From NCBI GenBank assembly GCA_051453625.1, contig JBOZIK010000001.1:183866978-183930977 (forward strand): DNA of 64,000 nucleotides, in the 5' to 3' direction. The DNA is from Welwitschia mirabilis. Its lineage: Eukaryota > Gnetophyta > Gnetopsida > Welwitschiales. Both the position numbers and the translations under genes were made by a program. The first letter of the stretch is position 1; each line of letters begins with the position of its first letter. The notes under the pieces were generated by a model. It saw nothing but the letters and a program-made list of their open reading frames with translations. It did no database searches and was not told the DNA's origin. Positions 1 through 14,280 of this stretch are shown here, piece by piece.

Positions 1-1030
1 CAATGTTATGATAGCCTACCTCATTCTTAAGATATGCCCCTTAAACCTATGCTTAAATGTGAACCTTTTAATTATTAGGGAATTAACTTTATAAGCCCTA
101 TCAAACCACGTTCTCATGACAAAAATTACATCCTTTTGACTGTTGATTATATTACTAAGTCAAGTAAAGCTATTCCTACTACCAAAAATGGTGTCTAAAC
201 CATTTGCAATTTTGTCTGAACTCATATCTTTTAACTTTTTTTCCATGAATCATCATTAGTGATTAAGAAACTTATTTTATTGATTACCTTTTTCAAAAAT
301 TTCTTTTATCTCTTGGTATTGAACATAGAATTGCATGTGATTATCATCCCCAAAATAATAGCCAACCTAAAAATGCAAATAGGGAAATTAAAAAGATGCT
401 CCACAAATTACTCTCTATTAATAAGAAATCTTGATCCTCTAAAGTTAATGATATTCTTTCGGCTTACCATACTACTTGATGTAACTATCTAGGTTTCTCA
501 CTATATGAACTTATGTACAAAAAAATTTGTGTCTTAATAGTTGATGTTTGCTATAACTCCTATTAATCCATCCATTAACTTAACCCTGTAGACTTGGAAA
601 AAAATCTTAGAAATTGATTAGCTCAACTTGACTATTTAGATGAAAAACATACTCATGTCATACATCATCAACTCATTCATAAAGCTCAAGCCAAGTTTAA
701 ACATGATAAAAAGATTCTTCATAAGTAATTTGAACCTAGTCAACTTGTTCTTTTATACAATAACTGAGTACACCTTTTACACAACAAGTTAATATTTAAA
801 TAGTTAGGTCCTTATCTTATAGAAAACATACATACCAATGGATTAGTTGAAATATCTAATCCAAACATTAAGGAAATTCAAAAAGTTAATGAACAAAGGT
901 TAGAACTCTATGAGTCATCTTCTAATAAAATCTTGAACATGATAGAAGAACTTCTTTTGGAAGCTCCTCTTAATGAGGAGGACCTTCCTCTTGTGATTGT
1001 CTTAATTCCTTCTTAACTCATTCCTTAGGT
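1..1030 (+). pseudogene. Ty3/gypsy polyprotein remnant: integrase core and C-terminal part
   Basis: Conceptual translation with frame changes gives integrase-like blocks: around 100-200 a core with LLTVDYITKSSKAIP, around 300-400 EHRIACDYHPQNN-like residues, around 640-730 a basic KAQAKFKHDKK block, and around 800-930 the C-terminal motif GPYLIENIHTNGLVEI followed by VNEQRLELY. The last block is the usual plant gypsy 'GPY/F' module, of the kind found in Athila/Tat-like elements. The reading frame contains many TAG/TAA codons and shifts, so it is a dead relic. It enters from the left edge; its protease and RT lie outside the window. The LTR copies that follow have the same orientation, so this is probably the pol of that element. 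Confidence 0.7.
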
Positions 1031-3036
1031 AGACATCATGCTATCAATTGAATATCTTTAATTTTACTTATGTATTATTTTATAAAGTTATCATAATTAG
1101 CAATATTGTACTTGTGCATTTCAAGATGATAACATTAGAGTCACCCAATATTAAGACATTCATATGTCTATGAACCTAATTTAGAAGGAATATATCTTGG
1201 TTCTTCTTATTCTCTTTAAATGATGTGGTAATTAGTTATTTTTGCATGTTCTTAATTGTTTTTCATCTTATTACTTTACTTTTATCCTAATGAGTACTTA
1301 GTCATATGCAAAAAAAAAATAGAATAAAAGAGAAAAGAAAAAGAAATAAAAACCATGCTATAAACTAAAAACATGATCACCATAATGTCATACCACAAGC
1401 AAACTGGGGTAAATTTTCTTAAGAGGGGCCTTTGATAGTGGGATATGGTAGCTGCGAAAACTCTATTGGGGGGTCGGTTAGCCATGCTGTGTAAGTTCTT
1501 ACTTCTTTAATATTGATTACCCTCCCCTCATTATAGCAGAATAAAATTTTACTTAGAGGATATGATATTAGTGGTGTCCCTAGTATCATTAGAGGCATTG
1601 CTTGTTTTCCAAATTTTTTTTTGCATATAGTACTTCTACATGATCATTCTACTTTTCTAGATTCTAGTTTTATTTTGATATGTGAGCTAGTGACTTCATG
1701 TTTCTTTAGCTTTCTATCTTCTCATTCATTATTTGATAATATTAGACATACTTGACATTGTCATAATCATCACCTATTTGGATGGTACTTCATGAATTTT
1801 TACATACTATCATGCATTTTTCATTATATGATTTTATGATTATTATAAAGGGAATTTGTTAGGTTAGAACTTAGGAAAAGTAAATAATATTATTTATGTT
1901 CATAGTTATCCATTTTCATTTTTTTTTCTTTGGCTATTTTGTTAAAGTTTTTAAAGTTATTTTCATACTTTTTAAAACTACTATTATGTATTTGATTATT
2001 TAGTAGTTTCTTATTGCTTTTACTTCTAGATTTTATCCATGAGAATTCTTCTTTCTCTTTTTGATAGGTGACAATGATGCATTTTGAGTTTCACTTATTA
2101 CCTTTTTAGGATTATTGAGTTTAGGCACATTTAAGAAGTTCTTCTAAGCATTACTTCTTTCTACTTAGTGCATTTTCTTCTTTTTAGCATCCTTTTTTCA
2201 TCGATCACTTTTCATCATGGTCATTTTTTTTTTTTTTTGTAGAATAATTGTTTACTCTTTACCTCCTTTTTCTTCTTTTTTGCTACTTTTTGTTTACTTT
2301 CTTGATTTTAGAATTTTTTTTATTTTTATTATCTTTTTAAACATCTCGTTTAATCTTCCCATATCTATTGTTTTTGTAATAGATAAGATGATAGTCATCC
2401 TTTTTCCTTTGTATAATCTAGGACATCTTGCTTCATGGCACGACACCTTTCTGAGCATTCTCCTGAGATATTGAGCAAAAACTTTAGAATTTTAAAATAA
2501 AGGATCATGTTTGAACTTTCATGATACATATTTATAATGAGTTTTTAGGATATGATTTCATGTTACTTGAATAGATTTCATGAACTTTATTTAGCAAAGA
2601 TGTAGTAGCACACTCATAGAGTTTTGTTGTAGCTATGTTTCAAATCATCTAAAGGAGAAAGCATGCTATATTTACTCTTATATTTTTTTATTTTATTAAT
2701 TACACTAAAATGAATCATTATTTTAAGATTATGAACTACTTAAGTTTGTCACATCAATCTAATATATCTGTCTCACATTATGCATATACATTATAATTTT
2801 ATCACTATTACATTCTATGGTTTTTTATATGTGTATGACATTCATTCATTCTATGTTGATGTGCTTAAGTAGGGGGCTTATGAATATGTCAGTATGCATA
2901 TCCGTTAATTGGTTTTTGATATCTATTCCTCCATGTTAAATTGAACTCAAATTACATTTTTCTAGTTGTTGTTTATCTTAGTTAAATTAGCTTATAATAT
3001 AGTTGATTAATCACTTTATCAAGGACTAACAAGGCT
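1031..3036 (+). other. 3' untranslated region of the gypsy relic
   Basis: No coding signal is seen. The stretch lies between the pol end and the purine-rich tract before the first LTR copy. It is T-rich, and several short open frames are low-complexity hydrophobic shadows. Its last 500 bases (from about 2500) recur at 3968-4517, so that part belongs to the duplicated unit. A second purine-rich string of PPT type lies near 2866-2878. Confidence 0.45.
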
Positions 3037-3048
3037 AAGTAGGGGACT
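3037..3048 (+). promoter_or_regulatory. Polypurine-tract-like site before first LTR copy
   Basis: AAGTAGGGGACT immediately precedes TGTTGTGATGCC, the proposed LTR start. The equivalent tract in the second copy (about 4505-4516) reads AAGTAGAAGACT. Position and composition fit a plus-strand priming site; the assignment is inferred from context. Confidence 0.4.
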
Positions 3049-3049
3049 A

Positions 3050-3867
3050 TGTTGTGATGCCAATTTATAGGAATTTGGTGGTATATTTTGAGTTCTTTTG
3101 CAGAAATTTTATATAGGTTTGGATGCAATAGTGATGATTATGAAGAACTAATAGGATAATCACTGAAACATGTGATTCTTAGTATATTTTGAGGCTTTTT
3201 AGGCTTATTCTAATACTTTATACTTTGAAAGAAGGATTTACTATGCATAAGATTGATTCCTCTTTGAAATTGAAGATGAAGAAGCCTATCGTCCCCTCTA
3301 TCATCTCTACAATAGGTAGGATGACACCATTACTAACATGGATAGAGGATACAAGGCTAATAGTAAGGCCTGAAGCTAATGGACCACCTTTTGACGTAGA
3401 GTGACATCCCCTCTGTTGTCCTCATGATAGTAAACACAACAACTATTTTTTATGATAGAAAGAATTATCTTTGTAATGGGATTATGTAAATCATTTATAC
3501 TATTAGGGTTTCTTCTCTGACCTCTAAGGTTGAGCTTGTAAACATCAATGTAAAACTATAAATACCATTCCTTTTCTTCACTTCTGTTTTCATCTTTTGT
3601 ACTTGATGCTCTTGTAATGGAAGACTGAAGGACAAAAGGTCTATCTAATAGCTACAAAGAGAAGTCACCTTGGTGTTGGATAAACTATCCTCCATTAAGG
3701 AGCTACTACTTTGTTGTAAGTGGATGTAAAAGTTCTATGATTAATTCAAATACTCTTGTTACTACAATTGTATTTATGTCCTTTATGGTTTAAGTTGATT
3801 GTAATTGGTGATATTTCTATAATTTATTTAGATCATATGAGTAACCTTTATCAAGGATGACTTCATT
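3050..3867 (+). mobile_element. LTR of gypsy relic, first copy (cut by gap)
   Basis: It starts TGTTGTGATGCC after the purine tract. It contains a TATA box followed by a CT-rich leader, as expected for the U3/R junction, and runs into the N gap. It aligns over its length with 4518-5310 with many substitutions, so the two copies are related but old. The true 3' end is hidden by the gap. Confidence 0.55.
3557..3564 (+). promoter_or_regulatory. TATA box of first LTR copy
   Basis: TATAAATA preceded by GTAAAAC and followed by CCATTCCTTTTCTTCACTTC. The same block occurs in the second copy at 5022-5029, so it was retained while flanking bases diverged. Promoter function is inferred from LTR position. 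Confidence 0.5.
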
Positions 3868-3967
3868 NNNNNNNNNNNNNNNNNNNNNNNNNNNNNNNNN
3901 NNNNNNNNNNNNNNNNNNNNNNNNNNNNNNNNNNNNNNNNNNNNNNNNNNNNNNNNNNNNNNNNNNN
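3868..3967. other. Assembly gap of exactly 100 N
   Basis: A run of 100 N separates the two copies of a 3'UTR-LTR unit. The round length suggests a placeholder of unknown true size, so a whole element body could be missing here. Confidence 0.95.
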
Positions 3968-4517
3968 TTTTGAGATTTCATCTATGATTATCTATTTGGA
4001 TATGATTTCATGTTATTTGAATAAAATTCATGGACTTTATCTTGCAGGAGCACAGTAGCATACTCATAGAGTTTTCTTATAGCTATGTTTTAGATCATCT
4101 ACAAGGAAAAAAAAAATGTTATATTTACTTTTATACCTTTGCACCTTGTTGACTACACTAATGAACTTAGATACATTATTCTTTTAATAACAGCACTACT
4201 TAAGTTTGTCACATTGGTTTAATATCACTGTCTTGCATTACGCATATACGTTATCATTTTCTAAGCTATCACTGTTACATTTTTTTATTCTTGTATGTGT
4301 ATGACATTCATTTATTCTATGGTGATATGCTTAAGTAGGGGGTCTAGAGAAATGTCAGTATTTGAATCAGTTAAATTGGTTTTTGGTATCTATTCCTACA
4401 TGATTAAATTAAACTTAATGTACATTTTTCTAATTGTTATTTATCTTAGCCAAATTGGCTCGTAATATAGTTGATCACTCACTTTGTCAGGGATTGACAA
4501 GACTAAGTAGAAGACTT
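3968..4517 (+). repeat. Second copy of the gypsy 3'UTR segment
   Basis: It matches about 2500-3049: shared blocks include GGATATGATTTCATGTTA, the CATAGAGTTTT block and CTTAAGTAGGGGG. It leads into the second LTR copy exactly as the first copy leads into the first LTR. No coding potential is seen. Confidence 0.65.
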
Positions 4518-5780
4518 TGCAATGCTAATTTATGGGAATTTGATGGTGTATTTTTAGTGCTTTTATAGGAATTTTATTTAGGTTTGGATGCAATACTGAT
4601 AATTATGGAGAATTAATAAGATGATCACTGAAACATGTGATTCTTATCATATTTGGAGGCTTCTTAAGATTATTCTTACACTTTATACTTTGAAAGAAGG
4701 ATGTACTATGCAGAAGACTAATTTGTCTTGAGATTGAAGATGAAAAAGCTTGTTGTTTCCTCTATCATCCCCATGATAGGCAGGATGACAGTACTGCTAA
4801 CATGGATGGAGGCTGTGGAGTTGATAGTGGGGCCTAAAGCTGATGGACCACCATTTAACGTAGAGTGATGTCCCCTCTATCATCTTCATGATAGTTAGGA
4901 TGACTGTTATTTTCTATGATGGAAAGAATTATCTTTGTAATGGGGTCATATGATCCATTTGGACTACTAAGGTTTCTTCTCTGACTTTTAGGGTTGAGCT
5001 TCTAAAACTTTAATGTAAAACTATAAATACCCTCTCTTTCCTTCACTTCTATTTTTATCTTTTGTAATGGAAGACTAAAGGACAAGAGGTCCATCCAGTA
5101 TCTACAAAGAGAATTCACCTTGGTGTTGAGCTAAGTATCCTCTTACTTTGTTGTAAGTGGATATAAAAGTTCTATGATCAATTCAAATACTTTTTTACTA
5201 CAATTGTGTTTATTTCCCTTATGGTTTAAGTTGGTTATAGTTAGTGATAGTTCTATAATTTATTTATATCATAAGGACAACCTTTGTTAAGGTTGAATTG
5301 GATTAGTTTAGATTTGCATTGTTGTTTCATTTCAATCTCATATTGCATTTCATATTCTATTTGGCATATTTCATAGTTCACGTTGATTAGGAATAAGTAA
5401 GGAAATATTCTTAATTAACTTGAATTATAAAGAGATAGTTCTTGTAACAGGAGAATTAAGAGTCCAAATAGAACTCATCTCATTTGCAATTCATTATGTT
5501 ACATTTTACCTTTCATCTTTCATCGCATTTTGCATTGTTATTTAGTTTCATTTATTCAAAGATAAAAAGACTAAAAATAATTTTCTAGAATCAATTCTCT
5601 AACTCTAAGCCTAGTTCCTTCAATGAACTATGACATTCGGGTTGATTCCTGTCTATACTAAAGTGTGTTTTTAGTAAGTATTGTGATTTACAGGTTTACC
5701 TAAAAGACTTAAGGATTCCATAAATTCAAACTGCAATAATAGTATATTGATTGTTGTGTTACTAAAAAACTTTACTTTAG
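4518..5780 (+). mobile_element. LTR of gypsy relic, second copy
   Basis: It begins TGCAATGCTAA after a decayed purine tract. It includes the TATA box at 5022 and a T-rich U5-like part, and probably ends near 5780 close to a TTAGCACC string that could be a decayed TGGCGCC-type primer-binding site. The right boundary is uncertain. If correct, it is the 5' LTR of an element extending to the right. Confidence 0.45.
5022..5029 (+). promoter_or_regulatory. TATA box of second LTR copy
   Basis: TATAAATA within GTAAAACTATAAATACCC, the counterpart of 3557-3564. Confidence 0.5.
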
Positions 5781-8700
5781 CAAATTAGCACCTTACACTA
5801 GCTATTGTGTTAATAGATCACTCTAATTTATTGCATTAGAGACTAATGTTAACTTTGGTAGATCATTTGAAGTTAGTGAATTAGCACGCTATACTAACTG
5901 TTATTGATCTATTTGATTTGTTGGAGGATATAATAATCAACTATTACATAGTTGTTACTTAACTAAACTTAATTACTAGCTAACTAAGCTTAACTATTAC
6001 TTAACTAAACTTGATTGTTTCTTTACTCTCACTCATTTAAAGTTCAAAGATTCCTTTTTTCCTTTACAAATATAGTAGAGGTAGATGTTTTTAACACATG
6101 TTTAGTGATTCATTTAGAAACACATAAGATAAAAACTATTTCTTTTTGCTTTATTTTAACATGTTTTTCATTTTTTAGTAAATATTTTTTTTTATATTTT
6201 AACTTTGTATATTCATCTTTTTAGAAAAAATATCTTTTTTTATTCTCTTTTAAGTACATTAAACATTCATAATTCTTAAGAGATCTTAGGAATCCATTTT
6301 TTTAAAAAATATCAACCACTTCTTTTAATGGTAGCAAAACAAATGTATGGCTTCTTGCAAGTTTTTTTTTTTTAATATATGTTAATTGATCTGGTTACAA
6401 TTTGAGGTTTGGAGATGAAGAGTCATGTGTCCTATTTACATAGCCATATTTTAAATCAGTTCAAGAGTTAAACCTTCCAGATCTTAATTTGTTTTTTCCC
6501 TCGTCTTAGCTTTATCTTGTCCAAAATATTCGTGACTTTAGACCATATTTATGACTCTTTTAATACTTTCTCCCATTTTATATTCATCCATAATTAAATA
6601 GAATGCAAATTAAACTAGATGTAATCAAGGATGTGTTTGACCTTTCAACTAGCTTACTTTAATCTCAAAGATTTTTTGCTTACTAAGTTAAGTAGCTAGA
6701 ATTTTACAACTCCTCTTTTCATGAATTTCTAAATAACAAACATCAATGCTAAGGATACCATGGGATAATTATTAGATCGATCCATTTTAGTTTTCTATTT
6801 TATTGATATTATCCTATTCATTTGTTTTCATGGTTCCTTGCATTCTTAATCTACTTAGTTTTCTAAGTGTATTTTTTATCTCCTTACTCTATCTCTTGAG
6901 AAAAATATCTCTTTTGATTTGAATACTAGCATTTGCTCAAAGAATCTTACTTAATTTAAAATAACTAAAATTCACTATAACAAAGGCATCTGTCTTATAG
7001 GGAAGAACTTCCTTTCCTTTAATTTACTTATGAAGGTCAAGGTATATTTAGCAATATCAAGCAAATATCACTTGAAGGTTTAATCATAAACCCTTTTAAA
7101 CTACCCTTGATCTATCCTTTTAATCCTCTTTTACACTTTAGTGCAAAAGGAGGGGACGAATACAAACCTGTTACCTCTTCCAATAATGGAATTCTCTATT
7201 CCAAGTAAGAATATATCTCATATTTTAATTTTTTTATTTAATCTTTTTGGATTTAATGAACCTCCTTAGTGTTACTTGAATATGGATCATGAAGAAGAGT
7301 CTAGTATCAAAACCTCAATTGTTTAGCAACTCGAAAAGAAGTTTCGCTTATAACCCCTTGATCTCGTCATAAGAGAGGTTAACAAAGAGAAGGATAAGCC
7401 ACATAAGATCAAATGTGTCAAAATAAGAGGATTTTTAAGTAGACATTTTTAGTTTTTTTTTTAAATACAAAGTTGTTTATTTTACTTTATTTTAACATTT
7501 ACTTCCTTTCTTTATCAGAACACCCAAGGATTCCTTTTTTGCCTCCTCCTTAGGAGAAGAGGAAATTTAGTATGAATGAGTACTTGGGAATTTGTTCACA
7601 TGATATCTTAAGTGATCAGTAAGGGCTACATTTACTTTTTAAACTTGAGATTTCCTCCTTAATATCTAAATTTAAAATCAATCACTCTAATAGTGTAACC
7701 AATTTTGATGTCTTTTTATAGGAAACTAATTTCTTTGTAACCTCTTTTATTCATCAAGGATATCTTTTTTTCTAATGTGATTTTGATTATGAGTTTTATT
7801 TAGTTCTCTACATCCTTGTTCTCTGACTTCCTTATTTAAGGTTACTATTACATCTAGTTCCTTTGCTTTTGTGTCTTTTATTGAGATCAAAAAAAGTTAT
7901 TTATCCCTCTTGAATGAATTGGCTCTAAAGATGTAAGGATTATTTTTTCCCTTTAAGAAAACTGAGAAGTTAGGGTAATGATTCTTTATCAAGCTTCCCA
8001 ATAGCTATACTATGATGACATATCCCAACTTAGACATCATATGATAAGAACTTTAATGAGGGCTTCTAGGTAACATGTCTAAAAATATTTTATTGAATTC
8101 ATCAACTGGATGAGATGTGGAATCCGACTTGTTGAAAATTCAAGATAATACTCAATGCACTAGAGATAACTTTTTCATGGTAATACACAAGATTCAATAG
8201 CTAAAGGATATAATGAAGGTAATCTTGGTTTTCCTTTATTTATTTTTTTTCCTAAAACATTATTAAGTATCATACACCTTTATCTTTTCTCCTTTTTTAT
8301 GTTGTCGATGGAATGACAAGCCTTCAATCTAATAAATAAATGTTATAAAATGGATCTCCTAGGTAGAGGTAGGCTTAGTTGAAATATCACGAAAGGATGC
8401 ATATATAAAACATTTGGAGCATGTAATTTATTGGGCTTTAGAGCATCTTATGGTGATAAAGGACGATTTGTATGTCATTTCTCACAAATTGTACATTTCT
8501 AAGAAGCATCTTTGCATGTCTATTTAGTGCACATTGATGCTTCTTAATCGTTATTATAGGAAAGTTATCATCATGAACTATCTTCTCTTAGATGAAACTA
8601 ATGGAGATATCATTCTAGAACTAGTTGATTCCTTTTCAAGGATTTATGTTCACATGATCCTCATGATTGATATAATGATGAGGAGGAGTAGTGCTTTTGC

Positions 8701-8990
8701 ATCTTGCCTATCATATCCTAGAAATCCTCGTTTACATCTTATATGATGGTTTATTCCTTTAAGAAAAAGGAAAAAAATTTATATTACATACTCCATTTTT
8801 TATATGAAATTTTCTTTTTCTAATAAAAAACAATTGATTTCATTTCATGTGATAATGGTTAAAAGTGTACATATATTATTTATCATAAGAAAAATTAAAA
8901 AGAAAAAAAAATTATGGATCATTTTCCTCTAATAACAATTGTGATATTTTAACATATTAAAATTTGACTTCATAATAATGTTGAATTTAA
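5781..8990 (+). pseudogene. Decayed leader and gag-like region, unrecognised
   Basis: It lies downstream of the second LTR copy in the same orientation, where leader and gag would be expected. Around 8370-8745 a fairly continuous frame reads residues such as DAYIKHLEHVIYWALEHL and later DETNGDIILELVDSFSR, with few stops and some helical, charged character. I do not recognise the family. No zinc knuckle is seen. Calling it gag-like rests on position only; it could be an unrelated repeat. Confidence 0.25.
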
Positions 8991-11900
8991 TTAATTAAAA
9001 TTATAGAAAAGAAAATTACAACGTGGAAAGTAAATACTCAATGTGAAACATGGATAGTGGGCACACTTCAAATTAAATAAGAGATAAAACTTATATTTAT
9101 TAATTGAAAAACACTCTTTTTCTAATAATAAATAGTCATTAGCAAGGAGGATGGTTTGGTTTGATAGTATAGTTAGGAGGGTCTCCCTAAAAGGTCTTCT
9201 TTCTAAGAGCATTAGGTGATCAAAATCCATGTGCCAAGTATTGCAACCAACTTGCTTTACCTTATGATTTAACTAGATCATTTTTTAACTTTAACTAAGC
9301 ATTGTGAGTCATTTTAAACCTTTTTCACAAGGGTCATACTCGCTAAATGGTGGTTACAGCTTTCCATTTAAATTAATGAGTCTTTTATTAATAATGTTTA
9401 ACTTACTAACTCATTAAATAACATGTATTTACATTAGTTTGAATAAAATAAGCATTTTATTCCTAATAATATTATTAAATTTAACAAATAAATGTCTAGT
9501 TCTCAACATTTATGATCCATGGCACATGACAAATCACAAAGCCATAAGGAAACTACCATATTGCAATCTAATGAAATGTTAATTAAAATCTTAAAAGATA
9601 ACTAATATTTTTCACCTATATTGATGATTATTTGAAGAAAGTTTGATTAATATATTTTTAGTATAATTAATAAGTATTTAAATCCTCTTATAATGAAAGA
9701 TTTATGTGCAAAAGGATGTTAGATGCAAGAGTAAGACTTTTTTCACTAATAAAGAAGGGGAGTATTTCTTAAAGAAATTTCATCACTTTCTAAATATGAC
9801 AGATATCATCACTAAGAAATAATTACAGGCATACCATAATAAAATAATATTGTAGGGTAAATGGATCATATAATTTTTGATATTATGTGAGAAATACTTA
9901 TGCTAAAAAATTGCTTATCTGTTTGTCAAAAAAGAAATTAAATATAATGGGTTACATATTGATCATTATATTAGGGAAGGATACAAAAATACCTAATGAG
10001 TTGTGGAAATGATGTACTAAATGTGTATGATGCGTTATGTTATTATGTATTCATCTCTAAAATCATAATAAGATTTAGTTGTGTGCCAGCTAAACATATT
10101 TATTTGATATGAAGTCAATACAAATAATTATAAAGTATTTCTATTCAAATAAGAAAAAAAATGTTTTGTCCTATAACCTAGTATTTGCAGAATGTGAGAA
10201 CAACTTCATTACATGAAGAGAGTGAAAACCCATGAAGTAAAGCATAGAGGTGAGACATTATGTAATTGTTTTCCATATATTTCAATTTATAGTAAGTGAA
10301 GTGACATTTTGAATGTTATAACTTAGGCATAAATGCAAAAATCTTAATGTCGATAGCACTACAAGCGAGTTTAACATGAACATATATAGAAACAAAATGC
10401 CTAGTAATTAGAGTAATACATGCATAATTTTTTTAATTCAAATTCTAAAGGGAATTCTTTTGATGAATAATTTTTTAAAGATAGCTATGTGGATATAAAA
10501 ATCATGAGTGTAATCTTATAAATCTCGAACACTATGACATATGTTAACTTTTAAAGGACTTAAGAATAGAGAAAGTAATGAAAGTATAAATTTAATAAGG
10601 ATGCAATTCATCAAATAAGAAAGGATGAAAAAACTAAAACTAAATATTGATAACTCTAAATCACTTGAAGAGATAAAATAGTAGGATTAATTGAAACATT
10701 AAAGTATTCATAGTGTAAACACATAATGGGTATAGAATAATTTTCTTTAACACAAAAGAATAGTTTGAAAACTAATGGGCTTATTATTAGAAACAAAAGT
10801 TTTAAGCTATAAATAGATAAAATAAAGAAATTTGAATGTAAGTTAAGAGAAAGCAATATAAATTATTTTTTTTGAAACATATTTATAAATTGACTAGGAG
10901 TAGTAAACATCAAATTCATTAAACATAGAAATAAAACACATTCATATATTAGTTAAACATTATCATGTAACATTGAAATATAAAGGTTATGGGGAGACTA
11001 GTTATTTGACATTTAATACCACTTAAGTTACATCATTTTAGGACTTAGGTTTTTCCCCTTAGGCATTCTTATTTCCTTAAAAAGTATTTACTTTCTAGTT
11101 GTTAATGTTGTTGATGTGACTATCTATTGTAATTATGATCTTCCAAAAATAAGTGGGATATTGAAGTCCTATGTCCTTTAATAAATGTAAAACATTAAAT
11201 GTCATTAAAAGTAAATTTAATAACTAATAAAAGTAGTAGGAAAATCCTAACAATAGATGTACAAATATAAGTTCACATACTAATGAGGTTATAGTTACTG
11301 GTACTGATACCATGCTATTGTACTATCATGCTCTTAAAACAAAGATTGATATTCCTTTTATTTCTATTTCTTAATTCTATCTTCCTTTGTAATTTGGCCT
11401 TTTTAACAAAAGATTAGCAACATATGTCTCTATCCTAATGTATGTTATCTTGATTGAAATACTTTCCTTGAACTAACATACAAAGGCTTCCCTCCACCAA
11501 CCCAACTACCATTCCTCTTCCCCAGCTACCCTAACCTAGATCTTACATAACATACACTATAATGAAAAACTATGTTTCTAATTTTTTTAGAGAGGTTTTT
11601 TTTTTCTTTTTTCTTTTTTCTTTTTTCTTTTTTGTGTACACAATATTACCAAATGTAGGTTTAATATTATTGGTAACCCTTAGTAAGTTCATGACCTTTA
11701 GCATAGAAATGTATACATTGTTATGTCTACATAAGTAGTAATTTTCTTGTTTTTCACTTGATAGCCATGTCAACATTATGATGAAATCTCGTGATGTCAT
11801 GTTCCTTGTCTTTTCCAACTCATCCAAACCTAACTATGCTAACATGGTATGAAAGCCACTCTATTATGAAAATAAAATTCCATTAGATAAATAGCCACAT

Positions 11901-14280
11901 AATTACAAATTTATGAAAATAACATTTCCAAAGTTAAAAGCTAATATTTTCATACATATGATAATGATACAAGAAGACGTGTGTATCCAGAAAATTATGT
12001 CAGCCTAGTTGAGAGTTTGGTGAGGCTGTTAAAATCCATCTAATAACTGAGTTAATAAGGTTATTCCATGTATGAAATGCGTTCAACATGAAATTAGCAT
12101 GTTACATGAGGGTTACTGAGTAGAAAGTTATATATTGGTAGTTACCTAATGGATAAGCTTACTTTCATGTAGTTTCAAGTTGCAAAGTAGTTGAAATATT
12201 TCTATAGTAAGTCTTTTTCATGCTTTATTTACAATTTTCTAAGCAAATTTTTTTTTTGGTTTTGAATTCCTTCACATGGCATTCCATGAGTATTCTTCAG
12301 AAGAATTCACTAAGAGAGTTAGAATGACTTTGTCTATTCCAACTCCCTTTACATCAAGATAAATAGTAACAATTGTTCAAATCCCAAGGTATTTCTTTAC
12401 AAAAAAATCAGTATGATTTTACTTTAGGTTCTAGAAATATGAAAAGAATAGAATATTTAAATAGTTTTGGGTTATATAATTACTATCTACTCCAAATAAA
12501 AGAAATAGGTAGAAAATCCTTTCATGAAACTTACACTAGGGATACATAAAGGAAAAAACCATCATAGCACTTACTTGGGGTAGATATTAGAAGGTCCTCT
12601 TAGACATTAATCTCATCAGAAGCATGATGTGTGACTTTGATTATGTGTTATATGAATAGTAGTTTTCTTATTTTTTTAATTGATAGCCATATAAGCTTTA
12701 TGATGGCAACTAATGATGCCATGTGACTATATTCAACTAATTATGGATATGTATTTTATAAATAGATAAGCTAATGGTTAGTATAGATCTATTTTAGCTT
12801 TATAAGTAAACAAATATTGAATGTCATAAAGACTAATAATAACAACAAATAAAATTTTAATAAACGTTCATGTGATATAGAAAAAAGAAATATTCATAAA
12901 CCTTTATCACATTAATATGAATAAAATATAATACTTATTATAGAGTAATATTTAACAAAGGGTGATATATTGATAAGAAATTAAATATTTTAAATAAATA
13001 TAAATTAATATAATTAACTAAGGGGAGAATCATAGTGCCCACATATTGGATACATAAATAAAAAAACCTACATATTTTGTTTTATATTTTATTATATATA
13101 TTATTAATTTATTCTAAAGTATAAATATTTTTATCTTGTCATGTCAAGTTCAATTTCAATAATCTTTTCTCTTATATAATTCTATCATTCATTCTTAGCA
13201 TGAACCAATTTTTGCACACCTCTTGAAGAAAGCAAAGGTTGAAATATTTTTAGAAAATATAAAGATGTAATGTAAGATAATACCAAAAAAATTGACAGTT
13301 CTATTTTCAAGCTTCTTATGTTTACACACATACTTTCAAACATTAATCTCTATGGATTATGGATCATGACATATCCATGATATGAATACATTTATATGAA
13401 TTAAAATCAATTAAGACATAAAATGGTAGTGTGTAGTCTTATATCAGCTTTATAAACATTTCTTCTTACTACACCAATTGGTTTATTAATTAATACCCCT
13501 TTAAAACATAAATTAATAGTCAACATAAATAGTGGTTAAGAATGTTGTCATATTCACTTAATATTTTTGAAAGGCAAAAATAACTACTTGTTCTATTAGT
13601 GTTACTCATATAATCTAGATTTTCCAATGTAAATACATTTATATTTTAGTGTATTTTTTACCTTTTAATTAGTAGTAAGTTCCTATAGAGCATCCTTGAA
13701 ATGATTAACATAAGTGAAGAATCTACATAGGAAATAATTAATTTCATTTTCTTCTCATGATAATAGCTACTTCTAATATTAGATATAATGTCCTTGAAAA
13801 GATTTTATTTGTTACTATTACCAATCTAATAAAAATATTACACATTCACAAAATGGAGGAGGATCCAAAATTTTAACAATAAGATGAGATGTCTTAGACA
13901 AACAAAATCTTTAATTATAATGATTGGCCTTCCACTAAGGCGTTTGTTTTGACACATAGGTAAAGTTCTCATATCCTTCGATTAATGTTCATCAGCATAT
14001 AGCCTTTAATAAAACTCATTTCATTTATCTTGAACATGTTTTAAATCCTCCTAAATTAATAAGAAATGTCTAATAAATAGTTGTTTATATTTTTAAATAA
14101 TTATCTTACTTATGGCATGCATTATTATAGTATAAATATAGTAATTTATAACTTTTATAGTTGAAAGTAGTGAAATTGGCTTTTCATTTTTACCCTACAA
14201 GAACTTTGATGTCATCTTAGCTATCTTGATAATAAATGACATTCCTATATGTATTGTTTGCTCTATAGTCATGCATGAAG

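Noticed and set aside
2217-2474. Hydrophobic 85-codon ORF resembling a membrane protein
   Set aside because: Poly-Phe/Leu/Ile from T-rich DNA in a retroelement 3'UTR.
11599-11632. CTTTTTT repeats
   Set aside because: Simple low-complexity microsatellite.
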